A model generated the notes under the pieces. That model was not told the DNA's origin, made no database searches, and worked only from the letters and a program-made list of their open reading frames with translations. The position numbers and the translations under genes are program-made. From Cymodocea nodosa (Eukaryota; Streptophyta; Magnoliopsida; Alismatales; Cymodoceaceae), in contig CM072342.1 in assembly GCA_036874045.1 (NCBI GenBank), forward strand, positions 2,378,501-2,442,500: a stretch of DNA of 64,000 nt. The letters are read 5' to 3'. Numbering within the stretch: position 1 is the stretch's first letter; the number at the start of each line of letters is the position of its first letter. This document shows, piece by piece, positions 13,401-27,705 of the stretch.

Positions 13401-14398
13401 AACGATGGTGGAATAATATTTTCAGATTAAGAGAGATCGCACACATTATTCCCAAAGAGACTGTCCAACTTTTCCGGTGCATATTGTTTTGGATTTTCGT
13501 AGAATGTTTTCTGATGCGTCTTAGAAGTTATGAATTTTTCTTCTGTGTTTCTTTTGAAGATCTTTGTGAGTCAAGTTCATATATGATGTTGGTTTGAATC
13601 GTGAATTGCGGGCTGGATACTGTCTTAAAATTCCTTTTTTCTCCTAACAAATAGCACATGAAATATTGTCTTGGTATCTTTGTCAGGTTGAGATTTCAGT
13701 TAGTTATAGGTCTAAAGAATACATAATATTGAAGAAAGATTTTGTCCTATTCTGTGCAGGATCTACAGCAACAACAACAATATGAAAGAGAGTCTACGCT
13801 AGCTGAAATTGATCGTGGTCGAATGATACTGCTATCCAAACTCAAGGAGTACAAAGGGGGTAATCTGGAGGTTATTCATGAAGCCACAGCATTTGCAGGT
13901 GAAACCAACATACACGATGATGATCTCCTCCTCCCTCCGTACCCGAGGCAGCTTCCGGAGACCCTGGTCTTGGATGATTTGTATACTTCAAATTTTGCTT
14001 CCAAAAATAGGCATGCTCAGTGCGGAGTAAACGGTGAGTCTGCACGTGAAATCAAGAACAGTGAAAGCCTTCGAAAGAAGCAGGTGAAGCGTGCGGGTGG
14101 AAACGGGGGAAGAGGTTTGAGACCCATCATTTGGTCGGCACTCGCCATTGCCGGGTTCGTGTCCGTCGTGAGCTTGGCTGGCGTTCATCCTCCAAAGTTA
14201 TGGAATGGTGTCAATCTCAGGTTGTCAGGCCTGTTTCGGAAGTCATCTGATGAGGAGAAACCGGACCCATTTGAGTGCCCTCCGGGGAGGATTCTGGTGA
14301 TGGAAGATGGTGAGCGTCGTTGTGCAGTAAAAGAGAGAGTCGAGATTCCGTTTGATTCCGACGTCACAGCTCCAAATTTAAGTTACGGATTTGGATGA
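10476..14398 (+). CDS. PDV2: Plastid division protein PDV2
   Basis: Two exons, 10476-10709 and 13760-14398, encode 290 residues; intron 1 is about 3.05 kb. The start at 10476 is chosen because MEGEEIGMVLARASELRSK matches the usual PDV2 N-terminus, although the frame is open further upstream. A coiled-coil segment spans the junction (IRDALTSLEQQLSSLQ, then QQQQQYERESTLAEIDRGR). The stretch LLLPPYP follows, one membrane helix lies at about residues 200-220, and an intermembrane-space tail carries CPPGRILVMEDGERRCAVKE and RVEIPFDS. The protein ends in glycine (YGFG). PDV2 sits in the outer chloroplast envelope, recruits the dynamin ARC5/DRP5B on the cytosolic side and binds ARC6 through its C-terminal tail. 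Length and motifs match Arabidopsis PDV2 (307 residues). Identity is near certain. Confidence 0.95.
12136..12252. repeat. 65-bp-period tandem duplication in PDV2 intron 1
   Basis: Two diverged copies of about 52 bp start with CATGGATA at 12136 and 12201 and share TAGACTGTTTGAGTAT and ATAAAGTATCAC. They differ at several positions, so the duplication is not recent. No coding potential. Confidence 0.75.
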
Positions 14399-15148
14399 GT
14401 CATCCTTGTACAATTTCTGGTCACAAGCTAGCTTTGTCTGTTTGTCTTATTTCTACCATTTCGATTAATCAGTTTTATTTAAAAAATAAAATTTAATTAT
14501 AAAAAACAATTAAATGCATGGAAGAAAAGAATGACCTCATGCGGTAAGATTATACTTCAGATTATTGCAGTTATTGTATATGATTGTTAGTAACGTCGAT
14601 GCTTCTTGTCATCAGATTGTTATTGATATATAGGCATTATTGGTAACATTGATGCATTGCTTATATAATTTCATTTGTCGGTTTGAATCGTAGCTGGCAC
14701 ATTCAATCTATTTGTTTAATTAAAAATTCTGTCAATGTTATCACATGTTATTGTCATATTATTAATCTTGTTATTATTTAGTAGGAAGAAACTCACATTC
14801 TCGCAATAAAATTACGTTCAGTGGTTTAAAAATTATGTTGGTCATTTGATTCATCTCAAATATTTTATTAATAAAGTTAACCATAAGTAGATCGAAATTT
14901 TGTAAATTAGTTTTCATACGGTAAATATTATATTAAATTAAATCCAAATGTAAAGGAATAGGATGACTTCCAAAGAGGTCACTAATCCTGGGACCGCTCT
15001 TGCCCGAACAGAATTTAATCACGGAACCAGCATGGTGTTTGAGAGCGTGTTGAAATGGGATTTCCCATTTATCACCGTCGTATGCGTGTCTATATTTGTA
15101 TTCCACGAAAGCAGAACAGCGGACGAAGGCCGCACGTGGTTTCGAAGA

Positions 15149-15375
15149 ATAAGTTGCAACCATCGCCGCGCGACAACTACAGATTTGTCGTCATGGCTCT
15201 TCGCGTCACCCAAGGCCACTCCAATCCCAGATAATCTCCAGCCGCCCCCTCAAAAGGATAAGTTGCAACCATCGCCGCGCGAAAGCCGTCACAGCGACAA
15301 CTACAGATTTGTCGTCATGGCTCTTCGCGTCACCCAAGGCCACTCCAATCCCAGATAATCTCCAGCCGCCCCCTC
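15149..15375 (+). repeat. Tandem duplication in the phytoglobin upstream region
   Basis: Copy 1 is 15149-15251 (103 bp) and copy 2 is 15258-15375 (118 bp). They are otherwise near identical over ATAAGTTGCAACCATCGCC at the start and AATCTCCAGCCGCCCCCTC at the end. Copy 2 has 15 extra bases (15283-15297) lying between two GCGA motifs, so copy 1 probably lost them by a microhomology deletion after the duplication. Confidence 0.9.
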
Positions 15376-15422
15376 TCACCCCACCAACTAATGCAGCAAA
15401 AACGCACCATCCATCTTATTAG

Positions 15423-18662
<3,240 letters not shown>

Positions 18663-20229
18663 GGCTTGGAGGTCACAAGCCTGTCGACCATATTGCCACC
18701 GTTTGATCTCCGAATAGTGATGATTTCTGTCTTCTTCCTTGTTCCTTATGTTTCGAGTTAAAGATGCAAGATCTTTTGATGCCCATCTTCATCCAACGAT
18801 TACAGGAACCATCTATATATTGTTTGGTATTGTTCAGGGTCAGTCTTCTGCCGTTGCAAAGTAATTCATATCATTTAGCACTGTAGTTTACGAGGAATCC
18901 ATAACAAGAGACAACAAGCACAAGGATGCGATATTTCCAGCATTTGTCAAATTTTTAGTGCATCTTCTTTGGGCCGACCGATATTATTTAATTAAATAAT
19001 ATCTTAACAATACTTTGGGCCTCGTCTTCACTCTCCCTCTTACTTCAAACCCCCTCCCCGTGATCGTCCACCTCCTTCCAACGTCGAGAAGAACCACCAA
19101 CTCTAAATTCTCCTTTTCGGAGATAAGCAAAATCGGAACAAAAAACAACAGTAGATCCGGCAGACAGCGGAGCAAAATTCCAAGATTTCATGCTCTTACC
19201 GGGTACCCAAGTTATGGAGTTTCTGGACGAAAACGAGGAGGAGGAGGAGGACGACGACGACGACGAAGACGACGGAGGGAGGGAATCAGAGGTACACGTT
19301 CTCTTCCCTTGAGTCTGGGAACGTCGGAGGGTTCGCCGGTGCTTAAGCCCTAGGGCGGAGCGACGGAGGGAGAAGGCGTGAGGTGAGGACGCGGCATTTT
19401 TTCCGCTTGGGATGGGACGGATGGAGGAGAGCCCTGGCCGTTTTGTTTGTTTAATGGGCTTTCTAGCCCATACTCGCTTCTGCCGAAGCCTTTTTCGTTG
19501 GAATTGGAAACTCCAGGTCTATCCAAGCACCCCACCCCCATCAAATGATGATTTTAAGAAAAAGATGAAGAAGAAGAGAAACTGAAGTCGGCTGTGCCAT
19601 ATAAAAAAGAAGAAGAAGGAGAGATTCTATGATACATAAATTTTATTGAGTATAAAAATCTTTTAATCTTAATCGTTGATTTAAATACACAGCAGTTGAA
19701 TTTACATGTCTTTCAAAATAATGATAAGGGTTTAAATCTCAAAATGAGAACTAGTAACCATGATGATTTTTTTTTTTTTTTTTATAAAAAAGATGATTGA
19801 TACCATAGTATTTTTTTTTTAAAAAAAAAGAAGAAGCAGAAACGGACGAGGGAGCAAACAATAATCATGCACAAAAGTCCAACACGTGTAGAATGTGCAT
19901 AAAGATGTTTCCACCCCCTTCATTTTTATGACAAATAACGAAATCCTTCTTTTGTAAAGATATCCCAGCTTTACAAGAAAATTAAAAAAAAAGGGGTGCA
20001 TTCCAGCATTTTTTGCAGGCAAGTCCATTGCGGTCAGTTCATGAGACTTGCTTAATAGAGCAAGCCATATTCACAGGTAGACGCCATTCGCAACGCAATC
20101 CCGTCCGTTCAATCGAAGCCGTCCATCGTCCGCCGCGTGCCCGCGCCAGCGCCAACGCCACCCACATCAAAATTTCTCCTCGTCCGGTTCGAAAAATATC
20201 TCCCGATTTGGGAAGAACCGACCGTTCCA
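18663..20229. other. Intergenic stretch with GC-rich island
   Basis: The phytoglobin 3' UTR runs from 18663. From about 19015 to 19560 there is a GC-rich island holding the short acidic open frame listed separately. From 19560 to 20000 the DNA is AT-rich with T and A runs (19768-19783, 19811-19829). From about 20040 the sequence is the 3' flank of the minus-strand DUF4228 gene. Confidence 0.5.
19190..19312 (+). other. Orphan acidic open frame, possible first exon
   Basis: The frame starts MLLPGTQVMEFLDENE and continues into a run of Glu and Asp (about fourteen acidic residues), then GGRESE and, after a potential GT donor (GAG|GTACAC), seven further codons to a TGA. The Met-rich hydrophobic start followed by an acidic run looks like a real N-terminus, but no matching downstream exon is seen before the next gene, which is on the other strand. 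It may be a first exon of a lost gene or chance. No family recognised. Confidence 0.25.
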
Positions 20230-20691
20230 CTACTCCGGAATGACGGTCAAGTCGGACGCATACCCTCGCCCTCTCCCACCACCACCACCCTTCTTCCTCC
20301 TCCTGTCCTCCATCGCACACATCGGCGCCACCACGCTCCGCTTGGATCCTCCCTCGGCAACTAAAGCGATGGCGCCGTTCTTCGTGAGGGCCGAGCTAGC
20401 CCTGACGGCGAGCGCGGCCATGTCCTCCGACTGCAGCTGCCTCCTCAACATCGACTTTGGAAGCGCAAAGTAGATCTGCCCCGGCTGGAGCACTTCGTCG
20501 GGGTCCACGGCGGAGACGCACTCGCCGAACTCCATGTCGTCGGCATTGCAGAGGAAAAGGCCCCCAGGCACTTTCCCCAGCGCTTCGGATGCCCGGAGGT
20601 AGCCACCGTACTCCTGCAGACAACCGTCCGGGAGTATCAGTTTTGCCGTGGACGCCACCGCCGTCGCCTCGCATGATGCGCAGATTCCCAT
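20230..20691 (-). CDS. DUF4228 (PADRE) domain protein, probably N-myristoylated
   Basis: A single-exon frame of 153 residues. It begins MGICASCEA: Gly2 with nearby cysteines fits N-myristoylation plus palmitoylation, so membrane anchoring is likely. The PADRE/DUF4228 domain follows: AKLILPDGCLQEYGGYLRAS, then GGLFLCNADDMEFGE, then VLQPGQIYFALPKSMLRR and QLQSEDMAALAVRASSAL. The C-terminus is Gly/Arg-rich. Members of this plant-specific family are induced by pathogens and abiotic stress; their biochemical role is unknown. Length and the absence of introns are usual for the family. A TATA box lies about 120 bases upstream. Confidence 0.9.
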   Translation of the reverse strand: MGICASCEATAVASTAKLILPDGCLQEYGGYLRASEALGKVPGGLFLCNADDMEFGECVSAVDPDEVLQPGQIYFALPKSMLRRQLQSEDMAALAVRASSALTKNGAIALVAEGGSKRSVVAPMCAMEDRRRKKGGGGGRGRGYASDLTVIPE

Positions 20692-20812
20692 TTTATTTCG
20701 CCTCCCGTAAGTTTCCCCTAGTTCTCCTTCTCCCCTTTATGTTTTGGTTTATTTTTCCCGTCGCTTTTTTCAGGTAGCCTGGCACAGGTCTGTGTTCGTG
20801 GTTTCGGAGTGG

Positions 20813-20821
20813 TATTTATAA
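20813..20821 (-). promoter_or_regulatory. TATA box of the DUF4228 gene
   Basis: On the minus strand the sequence CCATTATAAATACC is a good TATA match, about 122 bases upstream of the start codon at 20691. This would allow a leader of roughly 90 bases. Confidence 0.6.
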
Positions 20822-22879
20822 TGGAGAGACCAGCGAAGGTGATGTTGCCACGTCGGCGGGGCAGATGTCGTATAGGGAGGAGGGGTCGCGCGCCAGGCTG
20901 TCTGGCCGGGGGATGGTAGCAAGGGAGGGTGAGATGGTCAGGAGACGATGGATGGGACTGGGATGAGATTAGATTCGTCTCTCTCCTTGTCTCCCACGTA
21001 TGTGATGAGTGGAAGCGAAATTATTCTGGGGAGAGGTATCACGGAAGCTGCCTCTGAAACATACACTATAAACAATTGTGCAATCTTAAAGAATTACATT
21101 AGGAATGTAAATGGGTGGATATGGAACAGGTATATGTTTACATGTCTCTTTCCTTGTATTAAATGTCCAGTTAATATTTAGCAGATTGATGTACAGGTTG
21201 ACCAATAAATCTCCAAATAAATAAGTGACAAGGTAAACATATGTGTAGCAGATTGCTTTAGTTGTTTTCGTATTAAATGATTCGATTTGGGGCGGGTAAC
21301 AGATAGAAATCCGCTACATGTACTGAATAATTACATGCTTGTAGTCTATGTGATATCATCATAAAAAATGTAGGTATAAGTCTACTGTGAAATTACTTGC
21401 ACCTTATACAACACTAATTGTTGAACTGTTAGATTCCATTGTTGAATTGTTACATTCCAATTTTCCAATCTATAGTAGTTAGTAGTAGGTTATGTGAATA
21501 TTGAGGAAGAAGACGTATACACGTAAATCATGATTTGGGATATGAGTATACTATATAAATGTCTAAAAAAATTAGAAAATGCATTATAAATATTGTTGAG
21601 ATATGGTAAATTCTGACATGGAGGTGATGCATTTTGATCTTAGGAAATAGGTTTTTTTTCTTTCTTTTTTTCAATGTAAAACTGTAGTTTTTCTCTTGAG
21701 CATATAAAGGTTTTTTGTAAGTGTTAACATACTTTATTTGGTGGGAAGATGTGTTTCTGTAATGTACCGTGTTCGAAAGAAAATCTAGTTTTCAAAACAA
21801 TTATTTTTCCTTCTGGATGGAGGTATATGGTGCTTTTTTGATGGAGACAAACCCTTTAGACACTCTTTAAAGTTAGTATTATTTACATGCATAGGTTATT
21901 TCATAGGCTTTCCTTGTGCAAATGGGCTATATCATTTTTTACAATGGTAGTGTTATTGCATTATTTTAATTTTGATGGAAACTAATGATGCCACTGTCTC
22001 TAGATAATCGCACCATCATAACTGGTTGAAATAAACTAAACACTACCTTTATGTTTATCTTATTGCTTACTTGTCCACTTCGGTGGAGAAAAAAACTTGT
22101 TGTTCAGTTGTTTGTCTATAATCCTACAGTTATACTTTAGAGAAATCGGCATGATAAATGCAGACAGATGCGGATAAATGAGAGGAGATACATTTTCTTT
22201 TTGATAATGGTAATAGAGGAGATGCATGTTTTCGTGAAGAAAAAGGAAACATTGGAAGTAGGGAAGAAAGCAAGTTGAGATTTCCTTAGTTATTGTTTGA
22301 GCAATCTAATTAGTTTTATGATGACTAATAATAATATTTCATGTCAGGTTAATAGTCAATTTTAATAACTTGTGGAATCAATGTTTCAGATTGATGATTA
22401 AGGCCGTGTTTGGGAATGGCATGCTGGCGACTCTCACATTCATTCTCGTCTGCCCTTCTTGTCCTTATTATCTAACAATGATTTATCTTTTCTTATGTCA
22501 ATAGGTCTTTTTTGAAGATAGGGATCAAGATTTATCTTCCAGCACAATCAGATATTTAGAAAAAAAAATGTCATTATTATTGGCAATGCCTTTACGCACC
22601 GAAAACAAATGCAAACAACAAGACAACGGGGCCATGCAACGCACTGCTATTAACAACCAATGAATGGCCCCTTGGAGTCTGCAGATGCCACCACCCCTCC
22701 GCCCTCGATGCTAATCACAACAAAGTGATTCTTCCACCAAGAAGCATCGTGGCACAACCTACAGCATCCACGCATGGGCACCTCTGCCCCACTCCAGCTC
22801 GCATCGGGAAAGACGACAACCCCTGGGCAGGTACAGCTGCTCCACGAGGATCACGTCTTCCCCGAGTCCGGCGAGGTGC

Positions 22880-22911
22880 AGAGAGAGAGAGAGAGTGTGT
22901 GTGTGTGTGTG
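22880..22911 (+). repeat. (GA)n(GT)n compound microsatellite
   Basis: About eight GA units run directly into about eight GT units. Simple repeat. Confidence 0.9.
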
Positions 22912-25614
22912 GGAGCACCCGTGGGTCTGGGGCGTAATTTTATCTTCTGGTGACTAGTTTATTTTTTTTTGAAGGTTATAATTAATCCTGAGTTTCAAAT
23001 TTTGCAGGATTCGAATTTGCGAAAAAGGACAGAATGGATGTAATCACCATCGAGGTATTCGTCGCTAGGTATTAATGTCTGGTTTATCTGATTAAACCGT
23101 AATGATATGATTTTTAGTAACAAGATGGAAAATATCTCCTTAATATTTACATCCTAAACCTAAATAATTTTTAGTTAGAAAATTCTCTTTTGAACTGGGC
23201 TTTTAACATGGCTAGGTATTGTAGTATCTAACTTCAAACATCCTTCCTTGGTTGGTTGACACAAAATCTAGTTCAAGGATCAAGAGGCAACCCAAATATT
23301 ATTCTTGGTGCTGTCTGTGCCGAATGCCTCACCCTGAATGATACTCGTTAGATTCTGTCCCAAGCAGTATCAATTGTTTATGTCCGTACTGCCCAGAAAC
23401 TCTACCATATGCTCCTCCAATTTAAGCACCCACGATCCGTTGACCCACCCTACCAGTCCTCTCCATTAATCCATCCATATCCTGAGAGAATCAATACACG
23501 TAAGCCAACATTTATGTTGAAATTTTAAGTGTGCACCCATACCGAAATCTTGGACCATGATATTTCCTGATTCTGCTTCTCTTTAGGAACTGTTTGGTAT
23601 CCATTTGTTGCGTTCACCCTTTTCATTGGGATTGAAACATGCATGGAAGTAAGTTGCTTGTGGGCAGATGATCGATTTTGCCCCTGCAAATTAAAGGTAG
23701 GGGATCGAATCCATCACTCTTCATCAGATTATCTGCTACAGGGATGGGAGAAAGATCTTTATTTCAGCAAGTGCTGGGACTGAGGGAGCAGGTAACATCA
23801 TATCAATATATACAATGTATAACCACCATTTGATTTTCCCTCACCTATATCAAAAAATAAAAAAACCAATATCAAAAAAATAAAAAAACATTGCTGGCTA
23901 TAACGGATGATGGTATGCATGCACGTTGCGTTCTGATACATGCTCTCTTCTTATGAACCACCTAGACCGAATAGTGATACATTTTAGTTGGCATTTGGAA
24001 TCTTAATTTCCTAATGAACCGTCCACATCGAACTTAATTGAGATATGTGCAAGTTTTGATAGTAATATTCTATGTTGTTGATCTTTGATTTTGGAGAAGT
24101 GTTGTCTGATAATGACCGGGCAGCCCAACTCATATTAGCAGTGATGGTTGACAAAACTGTGTTATGAGAGGTATAGATTATCTCTAACTCTCACGCATCC
24201 TTGCGCACGTGACTCCCGGGATGTCGCATGCGACCGCATCTTGTACAGCTCTCGACCAACACGTGAGGTAGGATTAATCACGACGCCCACCTTCTCTCGG
24301 CTCTTGATTCGAAGATGCATGTTCGGCACGCTGTACACACGTGCCATCCATAAAAAAAAATTGTTCTTTTTATTCGGATTGATAAAAATAGACTGTGTTT
24401 TTGATAAATATCGAAGGTTTGTGAAGTGCTAAGGCAGCCTCTGAGTTTTTTTGTTTAAATTGACCACAGAAGGATCAACAATGTGAGAGAGAAAATGCTG
24501 ATTGTAGTCCAAACGAGCAGCACATGATTAAACAAAGGAGCAATCATGTTTCCATGTCCTTCGTGAATTAGGATTATCTTCAACTTTAAAAAATTGGAAA
24601 CGTTTAATTTTGAAATCTAAACTTTGAAATACAAATCGAAAGATAAGATTTAAATGGTGTATTTCTTTTTTTCCATTGAAAAGAGAGCAAAAGGTATTCA
24701 ACAGAAATGTGAGCATACATTTCATGATGGAGACGATCCAAGTTTACCCTTCACTACCCTGGGTAAGATCATAGGCTACTTTCTCAAAAGAGTGTTGGTT
24801 CCCAGCAATAATTGTTCTAAAAAGGAACAATTTTCTTAAAAAGACGATAAAAGCTCTAATGTAGATTTAAAAGTTGTAAAGTTCTTTTTACTGTAGATTT
24901 TAGTACAAATTTGAGATTTATGGAATAGCTGGCGTTTTACAGATCTTATAGAAAGTGACTAATCGGAAAGTACTACATCTTTCAAAAGAGTCAGTATTGT
25001 TTTTAACAATAATTTTTTACCTGTACGTCATTAAAAATTCATGAGTTTTGCTAGAATATTCTTACAATTAATATATCGAGGGTGATTATAAGAATATTAA
25101 AGTAAAATCGAGATTCTTTTAATAGCACGTAATTAATAAAATCCTTTTAACGAACATTGTCGTAGACATGATTATAACTTTCTTAAGTGAAAGTCAGTTT
25201 AGATTTTTTTTTAAAAATAATTAAATGGTGTAAAAGAGAATTTGGATAAAATGTAAATTGTAGTAAATAACTTTTAGGTTACAACTCACAAGTAACTTTA
25301 AAAACAGCCTTTGACGTGGTAGAAAAAGATTAAGAGGGAAAATATTAAAATGGAGAAGCTCTCACAAAAGGAGATGCATGGCGTTGTCTGCTTCATCAAG
25401 AAAATCTGCACGAGACAGGCGTTGAATATTATGATGTTTAAGGGCGTCTGGACGGTTGGGATCATAGACTTTTTTAGAAGTTAGCGCATTGCCCTCCCTC
25501 TTTTTAATCTAGTTGGATTTCTAGAATTTTTCTGACAATTTTTTTGAATAAATTCTATGTTCTCTTATTTCTCTAGTTGTGATTAGAGACTTTATTTTAA
25601 TGATATATTCTTCT

Positions 25615-25619
<5 letters not shown>

Positions 25620-25660
<41 letters not shown>
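25620..25660 (+). repeat. Poly(A) run of about 41 bases
   Basis: An uninterrupted A run follows AT-rich sequence that has the look of a transcript 3' end (TTGAATAAATTCTATG about 80 bases upstream). It could be the tail of a retroposed sequence, but no coding part or flanking duplication was found. Confidence 0.8.
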
Positions 25661-25661
<1 letters not shown>

Positions 25662-25867
25662 ATTTTTTTTAAAGGTTTATGAGTTAAAGTCAAATCAAAA
25701 TGACATAATTAATTGACTAATAATGAGAAAAAAAGAACACTAAGGAACGTAAAATTCTATTACCAATGCCTCCAGGATCACACTTTTTTTCTTCAACTAA
25801 TTACATATACATTCATCCATATTAGTCGTTAATGGAATGTTTTCTTTACTATTTTTTTCGAAAATGT

Positions 25868-26231
25868 TTTGTTTAATAGATGCAGCCCCGAGACGCCGAG
25901 GCGCCTTTAGCTGTCTTTTGGCTGTGGGTGGCTTTGCGTCGACGAATTGAACGAGCGAGGATTTGCAAGGGGGGGCCGTCTCCCTCACTCTAGTCGCCGT
26001 CCCTTCCAAGCCGTGAGGGACGTGTCTGAACTCGCAGGCACCGGGATCCAAGTTGCCAATGCTCTCTTCCAAGATTTCACGAGGGTCGTAGTCGTCGATG
26101 CCGGTGCTCCAACGAACGGCCATTTCAAGAACGTTTGTATCCACAATTGGCTTAAAATAACATGACGATGATATTGTCAAGACACCTACAGACAAAAAAC
26201 CTGTAGGTGAACGTATGTGAAGTAAAATCAT
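25868..26231 (-). other. Unassigned open frame in a GC-rich islet
   Basis: The minus strand is open for up to 144 codons. The central part reads MAVRWSTGIDDYDPREILEE, then SIGNLDPGACEFRHVPHGLE. The GC-rich islet (about 25880-26120) contrasts with the AT-rich flanks, so this may be a captured gene fragment or part of a decayed element. No family recognised and no clear start context. Confidence 0.2.
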
Positions 26232-27705
26232 TCATAGAGATGTTAAATTAAATGATTATAAATATATGAATTTTTTTTTTAAAAAAAATAAAATAAAATA
26301 AATATTCATTCTTATCAATTTCTGTTCATTTTCAAATACAACACTCCTAATAAATATAATTAAAATTTAATATACGATAGAATATATAATAAATTAACTA
26401 TTTAGATAATTATTTTTATTTTTTAAAATACAATATGTAAAAAAAGAAGAAGAAGAAGTAAGCATCCGTAGGAATAAATTCTGGCAATGTCATTTTTGCC
26501 TTAAAATAACATGAATTACGGACCACCGTAGATTGACACCTGGATCTACGTTGGCCGGTGATATCGACAGCCACATTTTTGCGTAATAAATATTCTTCCT
26601 TCAATGATACCCATGGTTGTTCCTCCTCTCGGGTGTGGTGCGAGAATGATTTGGATTTCTCGTTTGTAAACTAAGAGGAGGAAGAAAACATACAGAACAC
26701 GCAATGATCTCAACTTCAATGGCCTACTGGTAATATTGTACAATTTTAGGATAGACATATGTTACCCTTTAGGATATTTTGTGGATTTACATGTAAGCAA
26801 TGAACAAACCAAAGATTATGGTAAAATGTTTGGTTATAAAGCTAGCTAGATACATGTGCAATTTGATAATTATAAATATAGCCTGACTCTCGGTCTCGGG
26901 ACAGTGACCGTCACGTTCAAAAAACTACGCTACAGTGAGAATCGTCGGTGCATGGGCTTCGGCCTCATACAGTCATCATTATAGGAGGACTGATATGTGG
27001 CCCAGGAACGGTCCAGATCATCAGGCCTACACAATACCTTACGATCCATTTATGGGCTAAAAAAGGGTGGAAAAAAAGACGGATAAATCTAAAATTTATA
27101 GAAAATGTAAAATAACGAGAGAATATATATATTTTTTTAAAAAGTGTTATATACAATTATTAAAAGGTGAGAAAATTTAAAATGCAGAAGTTTATATGAA
27201 TCCACCTTTTATACCATGGTAACCATGTGATTTCCTTTTCTTAGTTTTCTATCTTTTTTCTTATGCACAAACACTTCTTATGTATAACCAAAGATGATTT
27301 CTCGACATTTCATTTTCGAACACACAAACGTCGATAATACCACTCCCACCGTCATACAATGATCTCTTCTTTCTCTGGACTTCATCAAAACAAGGTGCCA
27401 TTGCGGTCACCAAACCCGAACCCACCCACCCATTCATTATGGGCGATCGTCGTAGCTTACCACTGGTTCCCACGTTGAAAATGTCAACCACTGTGGCTGC
27501 CCCCCCCCCCACCCGGCGCTAGTAATAATCCCAATCCACACTCTTATCACTACTCATTTGATTTATTTACTTCCCCTCACCTTCCCAAACACGGCCTTAA
27601 CTATCCACCAAAACTTTTATTGCGTAATCGATAAAAACGCGCCACTCTTCTTATCCTTCTTGTTTTCCTTGTCTCCGCCTCTCCCTCGTCCCTCCGCCTT
27701 CCTCG

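Larger units (their letters stand above)
20825..27705. other. Gene-poor intergenic stretch
   Basis: No gene is recognised in almost 7 kb. It is mostly AT-rich with GC-rich islets at about 22640-22930, 24190-24340 and 25880-26120. It carries a GA/GT microsatellite, a 40-base A run and decayed sequence. The open frames in the GC-rich islets have no recognisable domain. The segment 27490-27705 is the promoter and leader of the ATL gene and includes a C run (about 27501-27511). Confidence 0.5.

Noticed and set aside
22715-22937. Overlapping open frames in a GC-rich islet with a GA/GT repeat
   Set aside because: Frames on both strands are equally open, driven by composition; no domain or splice structure.
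26195-26231. Similarity to the 3' end of 18S rRNA (TGTAGGTGAACGTATGTGAAG)
   Set aside because: The match to the conserved end is short and imperfect, and neither the upstream 18S helices nor ITS or 5.8S sequence is present nearby.
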